NCBI GenBank assembly: GCA_019426215.1
Contig: CM033399.1
Location: 33,179,022 to 33,243,021, forward strand
Length of the DNA stretch: 64,000 nucleotides
Reading direction: 5' to 3'
Source: Buddleja alternifolia
Taxonomy: Eukaryota > Streptophyta > Magnoliopsida > Lamiales > Scrophulariaceae
Shown here: positions 57,362-64,000 of the stretch, piece after piece
How the letters are laid out: each line of letters starts with the position of its first letter
Numbering within the stretch: position 1 is the first letter of the stretch
Notes under the pieces: generated by a model
What the model was told of the DNA's origin: nothing
Database searches by the model: none
What the model saw: the letters and a program-made list of their open reading frames with translations, nothing else
Program-made: the position numbers and the translations under genes

Positions 57362-59280
57362 GGGCCTGTTTGGCCGTCGTTTTTGGCTTCACTTAGTGTT
57401 CTCGCAGAACAAAAAAGTCCAAAATGTGTTTGGCCCATTGGTCTCTGATTCCATTTTTCAGAAATCCCACAACACAAAGTGAAGATTTTGAAGAACAGCT
57501 TTTAGCTGTTTTGCGATTAAATTGACTATTCCAGAACAAAAAATTTCAGAATTATCAAAAACACGGAGATGCGTTTTCTGTGCACTAACTCGTGTACTGT
57601 TCATCAAAATGTGAATAAAATGGAAAAGTTTTGCACTGTTCATCATTTCACAAAAGAAAAGACCAAGCTCATCTCCTCTCTTGCGATTGGCGATTTCGTC
57701 TTCTCGGACCACAGCGACGACTCTCAACTCCGGCAGATAGATTATCACCTCCATCCATAAATCTGAAGCTAGTAAGTTGATCATTTGTGATAGTTGTATC
57801 AAGAAATCAATTATTGGAAAGTTAGGGTTCATGTAAAAATTTGGGGCTTTCATTTCTGTATGCAGATTTAAGACGAGAAGCATAACGACGGCGGTGCTAT
57901 CTATTGTCGCTTGATTTCTGGACCAGGTGGTAAGAATTTTTCAAGTTTTCAAAGTTTTACCTTAGGTTACTGTTGATAGATGTGTGAAAGTGCAAAGTTA
58001 GGTGTTTATGTTTCAAAAATTGGGGTGTAGCTATGCAATCGAGACATCACTCTAGTGAAAAAGTTTTTGACATAAATGGAGGGGGTTGAGTTCTGACTTG
58101 CTTTGAGATAACTTGTGTCAATTGAGTTGCAATTTGAAATTAATCTGAGGGTGGGTGGACAGGTATTACTTGTGCATATACACATTGTGTGTTTATTTTG
58201 TGTGTCTATGTACTTGAAATTGTGATTTTGTGTGAATTGTATTCACTGATTTCTCACATTAGATCATTGTGTTTCTGTTTTTCTATAGAAGATAACAACC
58301 ACTGTTTTTCTGTCTAATAGGTACGAATTGGTTTTCTACAAGCAAGTTTGCCTAAGAAACAAGCTTATGATAATAATAAGACTACATTTGACCAGAAGAA
58401 GAAAAAGATTGCAAGAATTTGATCCAAGGCAGTAATGTCTATGATTGGTTTTCAGCAGAAAAATAGGTTTTGACAGTTCATAGAGTGCTCTTTTAAGCTT
58501 GCTAATTGATTCAATATCATAATACTGACATGTGTATTCATTTTTAGCTTAAATTGTTGTGCTTCTCATATGACTGGGATCGTGAAATTTCTACTACAAA
58601 GCCTGAATATTATTAAGTGGACTCAATGGATATTTTTGGTGATTATTTTTGGCAGATATGGTGATTATTTTGGCAGACAAAGGGGTCGTGGTGGTGCAAA
58701 CCCGGGGCATGGACGTGGTGGAAAGAAAATAGTGGAGAAATCAGCTAATGAACTTGACAAGGAGCTAGAAAGCTATCATGCTGAAGCTATGCAAACTTGA
58801 ACTTGACTTGCACTTTTAAGATTTTATTATAATATGATTTATGGCATTTGTGAATTCAGAGTATTTTATTTCAAACAATTGAATTGTAATGACACTTTCA
58901 TTTTGAATATGCATTCGAATTTCACTCTTAGGAATAGAACAATTTTTCTTAGTTGTAATAGAGATATTCATAGTTTCGTCTGATTGATATATAATGTACA
59001 TGAGGATGTAGGTACTACTTACTAAATATTAAGCTATATAATTTAAAAATTATTAAATATTATATGAACAATATATATATTACACCTAAAAACAGGTCCA
59101 TCCAAACGTGTTCTTGTCTTTTCTTCACTGCAAAACAGTTTCATCCAAACACATTCTCAGAGAACATATATTCTGCAAAATAGTGGACCAAACAGGTTTT
59201 CAACAAATTTTATTCTTCAAAAACTGTTCTACAAAACTGTTTTGCAGAATTATGAAAACAAAAACGTGCCAAACAGACCC
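57362..59280. mobile_element. PIF/Harbinger-like element carrying a host gene piece
   Basis: Ends gggcctgtttggc (57362) and the inverse of gggtctgtttggc (59268-59280) are flanked by the 3-bp target duplication TTA (57359-57361 and 59281-59283), the PIF/Harbinger signature. There is no transposase. The interior contains an exon-intron gene fragment. Confidence 0.78.
58320..58799 (+). pseudogene. Captured host gene fragment with FoP/ALY-type C-terminus
   Basis: An exon-like segment at about 58321-58420 reads RIGFLQASLPKKQAYDNNKT. After an intron ending in tttggcag (about 58655), the last exon reads RGRGGANPGHGRGGKKIVEK, then SANELDKELESYHAEAMQT and TGA at 58797-58799. The Arg-Gly-rich stretch followed by this acidic Leu-rich tail is the FoP (friend of PRMT1) C-terminal motif of plant CHTOP/ALY mRNA-export factors. 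The N-terminal part is missing. Because introns remain, capture was at DNA level. I judge it a fragment, though a short transcript is possible. Confidence 0.5.
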
Positions 59281-59283
59281 TTA

Positions 59284-62094
59284 TATATCTAAATTTTGGA
59301 AAATAATGTATAGTAGTATTTAGGAATTGGTTTAGGTCAGTAAAGTAACAACAATATACCAATTAGGCCATCCGTCATGCTGAATTCCTCCATCTTTTCC
59401 AAGCGAAGACCACAATTTTCATAATCATGTCGGCTTGTCATGTATTCGCAATATGTTAATTTTGTTTGGCATATGTTATCTTACAGTTAGCAAAACCTAA
59501 CAGATTAGTGCGCTAGTCATACGTGAATTTTAAAATAATGATCTCAATTATTTCGTAACAATAAATATTTATAATCCGTGTACTTTTTTCGCCCGGTAAT
59601 TTTTTTTGATTTCTGATTTAGTCCCATTCGTTATGAATTTCTCACAATTAGTCTCATAACGTCTAACAAGTTTGACATTGGGTCGCAAACCAAACTTTCG
59701 TCAAGTATTTAACGGTCAAACTTATATACTACGTTAGCCAACATTTTATGACTACTTTTTTGGGGAGGATTCGTCCGTGAATAATAACATCGTGATATTA
59801 AATAAAATTTGTGTGAGCGTGTGTGAATTTGTGTGTGAATGTCATTCGCACATAAATTTTCCCGAAAGAAATAAAATATTGAATAGAGCATATGTATTTG
59901 ACCTTTAAATTTTGGACGAAAATTTTGGTTGGGACTAAATGTATATATTTTCAAAATTAAGATCCGAAATGTGAGAAACCCGTAGCTAATGAAATCAAAT
60001 CAAAAATGGGGAAAAAGTTATGGATCGAAGAACAATTGTTTTAGGATTCAAAAGATTGCTGGATTCTACATGTCGACAAAGACACGAGGAGGTCCTCGAT
60101 CAACAGCCTCATATTTTACGTCTCATACGTGCAAGTCACAATTGATATAAACCCCACAATTGTCCTAACTAATAATACACATGATTAGGTATTTCTATCT
60201 TTTTGAACCCTAACTCTAATTGTCATTTCCATGCAACAACTCGGAGTTTATTTAATTTGTTAGTATTTGCTATATATATATATATATATATATATAGCAT
60301 ATATATGACATGATATCTTTTCAAATACTGTTGATGAAATCGAGCCTTCTTAAGGAGTACGGGATATATATAATTAACGACAACTAATTAATATATACAT
60401 ATATATACTGTTGATGAAATCGAGCCTTCTTAAGGAGTACGGAATATATATAATTAACGACAACTAATTAATATATATATATATATATATATTATAAAGG
60501 GACTGAGTTGGAATATATGGAATGCTAGCTAAATATCATAACCAGTATAGTGAAGACACCTCTGCGTTGCTTCACTAACTTGTACAAGTCTCTTTGACGT
60601 CACGTTTAGTGGTCCAATTTCATGAAAAGACTTAGCACCGATGGAGACTATTTTTCAATAACTTAATACGTACTTCAAATATTACGTAAAAAGTTACAAT
60701 GGTAGTAATTATCGCGTGTCACTCATTGAATGAAGCTAAAGCTAGCCAGTTCAAAATGAATGAATTAGTTGGTAGAAGAACTATAGAAGTTCAGAATCGG
60801 GTACGGCCTTGGGGGTTGGACTCTTAATCGCACTTATTTGGATGATCAAAACATTATATAATTAATATATAACAGTATTCTAATCTATTGATCGTGGTAT
60901 AGCGTCGTTATTTATGATTCAATTTATATGAAATCTTTTTAGACTTTAAAGGTTTCAAGATTGAACACACCGTGGCTCTAAATAATTTGATGAAGAGTAT
61001 TTATGCATGATACGCGTATGAAAATTAGAATATCACATTTCTCTATATGATGAGGCCATTTGGATGTGATCTACAACTCGTGCTTAGGGTCATATGCTTG
61101 GATTTTGGATTCGGTCGACCCAATTTGACAAAAGACACGAACATTACATATTGTATGCTAAGTTCCATATATCTCAGGTGACATTAACATTTATGCTTAA
61201 ATTAGACGTATCATACACATAACACATGTATTGTTACTGTGTTGAGAGTAGTTAATTAGCCAGACAATAATCTTAATTGTTAGATAATTCAAGATCAATA
61301 TCCTAAAGCTAAAAGTTTGCTTGTGTTTGGTTAATCTAATATAGCAAACCAAACCTGAAACCATTTTCTTATTTGATATAAGATTCGAAGCTCGACTTGA
61401 ACTCATTTTGATTAGTAAAAATAATAAATTAGTTGAAAAACGATCGAGCTACTTGAGATTGATTTTTGTTCAACTTGACTGGAACTCGTTTGAGCTCGGT
61501 TCAATAATTAACAATCCAATCAAGCAAACACAATTCTTTACATTCGATAGAATTTTACATAAATTTTTACAATATCTTATTCTGCTCGACTCGACTTGAT
61601 GGATGGACACAGCTGTTCAATGCACTTCAAATTTGCATGCAAAAGTAAGAATGTATATCATTAGCACAATCTACGAAGCAAATTCGAAATTGTAGTGTCT
61701 ATCACAATAATTCTTCTATTGCATCGATTAGTTGATCAAAAAGACTCAATGAAAGTTCGAGAGTATGGGCCATTGTGGCGAGCGGACCCTCTTTATCCAA
61801 GCCCGTTGTGGCGAGCGGGACAACTCCGTGATGGCCTGAGTCTGTATGGGCCATTATTGTTTTATATTAAGGCCCATGACATTTTGTTATTAAAACTAAT
61901 TAGGTTGATGATGTTTGAAAACATAAAATGCTAGTTCCAGAGTTGAGACTAATTATACCACTAATTAGCTAACAATATATATGTGAACAAAATATATAGT
62001 ATTTTTCCAATTAATTGTCTATTCTTTTTTTTTTCATTTTGTGTGCCAAGTGGGTACAACCTTCTTTCAAAACATATATACCCTCGCCATATAT

Positions 62095-62132
<38 letters not shown>

Positions 62133-62340
62133 GTATCATCTTTTGCAGTTTAATATTTCATCTCATTTTTATCTCAGCCCCACATGAATATCTATCCATT
62201 TTCCTTTTTTTTGGGTTAAATCCTGAATATCCATCCATATCAAGTATATATACGCACAAAAACGTCATTTTATACATTTTAATAAGAAATGAAACACAAA
62301 ACTAGAATATATCGAACACAAATTGGGATTACAAATACAA
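59284..62340. other. Gene-free stretch
   Basis: No gene is visible. It holds AT microsatellites at about 60271-60296, 60472-60492 and 62108-62132, a 90-bp tandem duplication starting at 60327 and 60417, and a repeated gtggcgagcggac word at about 61777 and 61809. Short open frames here have no recognisable domain. Confidence 0.6.
60327..60492. repeat. 90-bp tandem duplication
   Basis: The phrase actgttgatgaaatcgagcc and the following bases, to the AT run, appear twice at a 90-base spacing with a single-base change (cggga against cggaa). Confidence 0.88.
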
Positions 62341-62818
62341 TGGAAAAATTATTTTTTTAGTCCGTTAACTTGGCTTCTCTTTTGTTTTAGTCCTTTAAGT
62401 TGACGCGTTGCAAAATTGGTCCGTTATCTTCTGACCATTTGTAATTTTAGTCTTTTGTACTTAAAAAATTGGTAAATTTAGTGCGTGGCATAGTCCCCCG
62501 CCAAACGGAAGGATTGATTCCTATTTTTCATAACTACTCGAACATTTGTTCGATTGTTCTATATTTATTTAAATCTCCTCCGTTAGGAATAAAATATCAA
62601 TAAGTAATATTAAATTATTTATTTCATCGATAAACTTAAGGCCCAGATACCATTTGGCGGGGGACTATGCCACGCACTAAATCTACCAATTTTTTGAGCA
62701 CAAAAGGACTACAAATTACAAATGGTCAGAAGATAACGGACCAATTTTGCAACGCGTCAACTTAAAAGACTAAAACGAAAGAGAGGCCAAGTTAACGGAC
62801 TGAGAAATTAATTTTCCC
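62341..62818. mobile_element. Fold-back MITE with long inverted arms
   Basis: About 165 bp on the left (tagtccgttaacttggc to tagtcccccgccaaa) is found inverted at about 62650-62812 with few changes, round a 135-bp centre. No coding sequence. Confidence 0.85.
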
Positions 62819-62977
62819 CAAATACAATTATTGTTATTGTCTTAACTGGCCACAATCTTCATTATTGTCTTAACTAGCTATAAAAACGTAATCAACGTCT
62901 GACACGATTGATTGATAATTAAGATATATATTTTAAATAAGCTTAGCTAAACACCATTTAAGTAAATAGGAAAACCC

Positions 62978-63350
62978 TCAAAGTGGTCTTCGGAGGTCAC
63001 TTTGTTTCACAAAGATTGAATGGAAGCCATAGGGCACCCTACGAGGGAGCTTAACAGAAGCAACAATTTCAAGGGTTGGGGACTTAGCGTCCATTACCAC
63101 AAATAGAGATTCTTGTGTATTCTCATTATGTACATAACTCAACAAATAACCATCGTCCTCCTCGGTCGTCGCCCCTTGATTACTCGGCTCCCTCGGCACA
63201 AAAAGTGGTTCACTTCCATAGCATCCTGGTCCGTAACTGCGGCTAGCCACCGTGCAATCTCCATCGCCACCCGCCAATAATAGCGAAAGGTCTATTTTCA
63301 CCACACCTAGTATCTTTGGCATTGTCTCTATTTGGGCTGCGTACACGTAC
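62978..63350 (-). CDS. CCD4: CCD4 copy 4, last exon only (gene continues past the window)
   Basis: This is the C-terminal exon of a diverged CCD4 paralogue. It starts after an AG acceptor (63351-63352 complement) with the same split Arg codon as the other copies, reads YVYAAQIETMPKILGVVKID, then CTVASRSYGPGCYGSEPLF and PRRVPYGFHSIFV, and ends at TGA 62980-62978. The fourth His ligand is present (GFHSIF). It is 12 bp longer than in copies 1-3 (373 against 361) and differs at roughly a third of positions, so it split from the others much earlier. The remaining exons should lie to the right of 64000. Confidence 0.88.
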
Positions 63351-64000
63351 CTGCATGCATGCGTGTTAAATAAATAAATATATATATATATAGTTCAATT
63401 GTCCTCCTACGTGATTTGTAAATCCAAAATGGAATTAATGATTTTTCTTCTTCTTTTGATTGGTCTTTGGAAATTTCGTAATCTAAATATCCAAACAATC
63501 AAAATTATTATAATTCATTATACTAGCTAGTACTTACATTTACACCTCAATGATTGAAAGATATTGTAATATTCAAAACAATTTCTTTATATATATATAT
63601 ATATACACTTTTTATTGGGTCATGTATATATATATGGTACATATATATTGCATTTTACTCTAGTTGTACTAATTTAATTTGACAAAAAATTAAAACATAG
63701 TTTTTAGTGAACATTTTAAATTGATTAATTATATATCGATCATACTACTAAAGATAGCTCATATATTTCAATGATTTATGATAATATCTTAGGTGGCTAA
63801 AAAGATCTCTGGTGTGAATGTACCGATAGTTACAAGAACTAGTTAATAATTTAGTTAGCGATGGACATGCTAGCTAGTCTATAAAAAATGAGCATGCATA
63901 CATAACTTTCAAATCACGTGATAGATGTGCACCGTTGAGATCATAATAATTTAATATGAGACACATATATATAATCTCATTGATTTATGATAATATCGTT
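63351..64000 (-). other. Intron of CCD4 copy 4 (incomplete)
   Basis: AT-rich sequence with AT microsatellites and no exon-like frame; it begins with the acceptor of the last exon and runs off the window. Confidence 0.6.

Overview
This window looks like nuclear DNA of a flowering plant, most likely an asterid eudicot (the taxon is an inference). It is AT-rich, genes are interrupted by GT-AG introns, and most of it is mobile-element sequence: a Helitron, Ty1/copia and Ty3/gypsy elements, hAT, CACTA, PIF/Harbinger and Mutator-like elements, MITEs, a SINE, and nuclear copies of plastid DNA. The only recognisable host genes are copies of CCD4 (carotenoid cleavage dioxygenase 4), all on the minus strand.

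Layout. 1-4181: right part of a Helitron with a helicase C-terminus, an RPA1-like gene and a textbook 3' end. About 4200-7100: remnant of a Ty3/gypsy element (LTR-like leader and broken gag). 7470-9541: an internally deleted hAT element. 9604-12950: a fold-back MITE and a Mutator-like element full of short degenerate repeats. 15141-19007: CCD4 copy 1, complete in layout but with a nonsense codon in the transit-peptide region and a SINE in intron 2. 19245-25610: a CACTA MITE, other MITEs and unrecognised sequence. 25738-32634: a full-length but decayed copia element with 5-bp target duplications, which ends 19 bases past the stop codon of CCD4 copy 2. 32654-37339: CCD4 copy 2, intact. 38210-39264: chimeric plastid-derived DNA. 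About 40130-40413: the 5' end of a further CCD4 copy whose body is gone. 40780-46956: a TIR element, a perfect hairpin and a second copia element cut off at its 3' end. 46957-57282: a near-identical second copy of 30050-40413, holding half the first copia element, CCD4 copy 3 (intact), the same plastid DNA and the same 5' remnant. 57362-59280: a Harbinger-like element with a piece of a host FoP-domain gene. 62978-63350: last exon of a more diverged CCD4 copy 4 that runs off the window.

How it fits together. The locus is a head-to-tail CCD4 array that grew by tandem duplication and was then reshaped by deletions and insertions. CCD4 enzymes cut carotenoids in plastids to give apocarotenoids that affect colour and scent. 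Copies 2 and 3 keep all four iron-binding histidines, a putative plastid transit region and clean splice sites, so the locus probably encodes two nearly identical working enzymes plus broken or partial relatives. No other pathway gene is visible, and no bacterial-type feature (operon, CRISPR, origin) is present.
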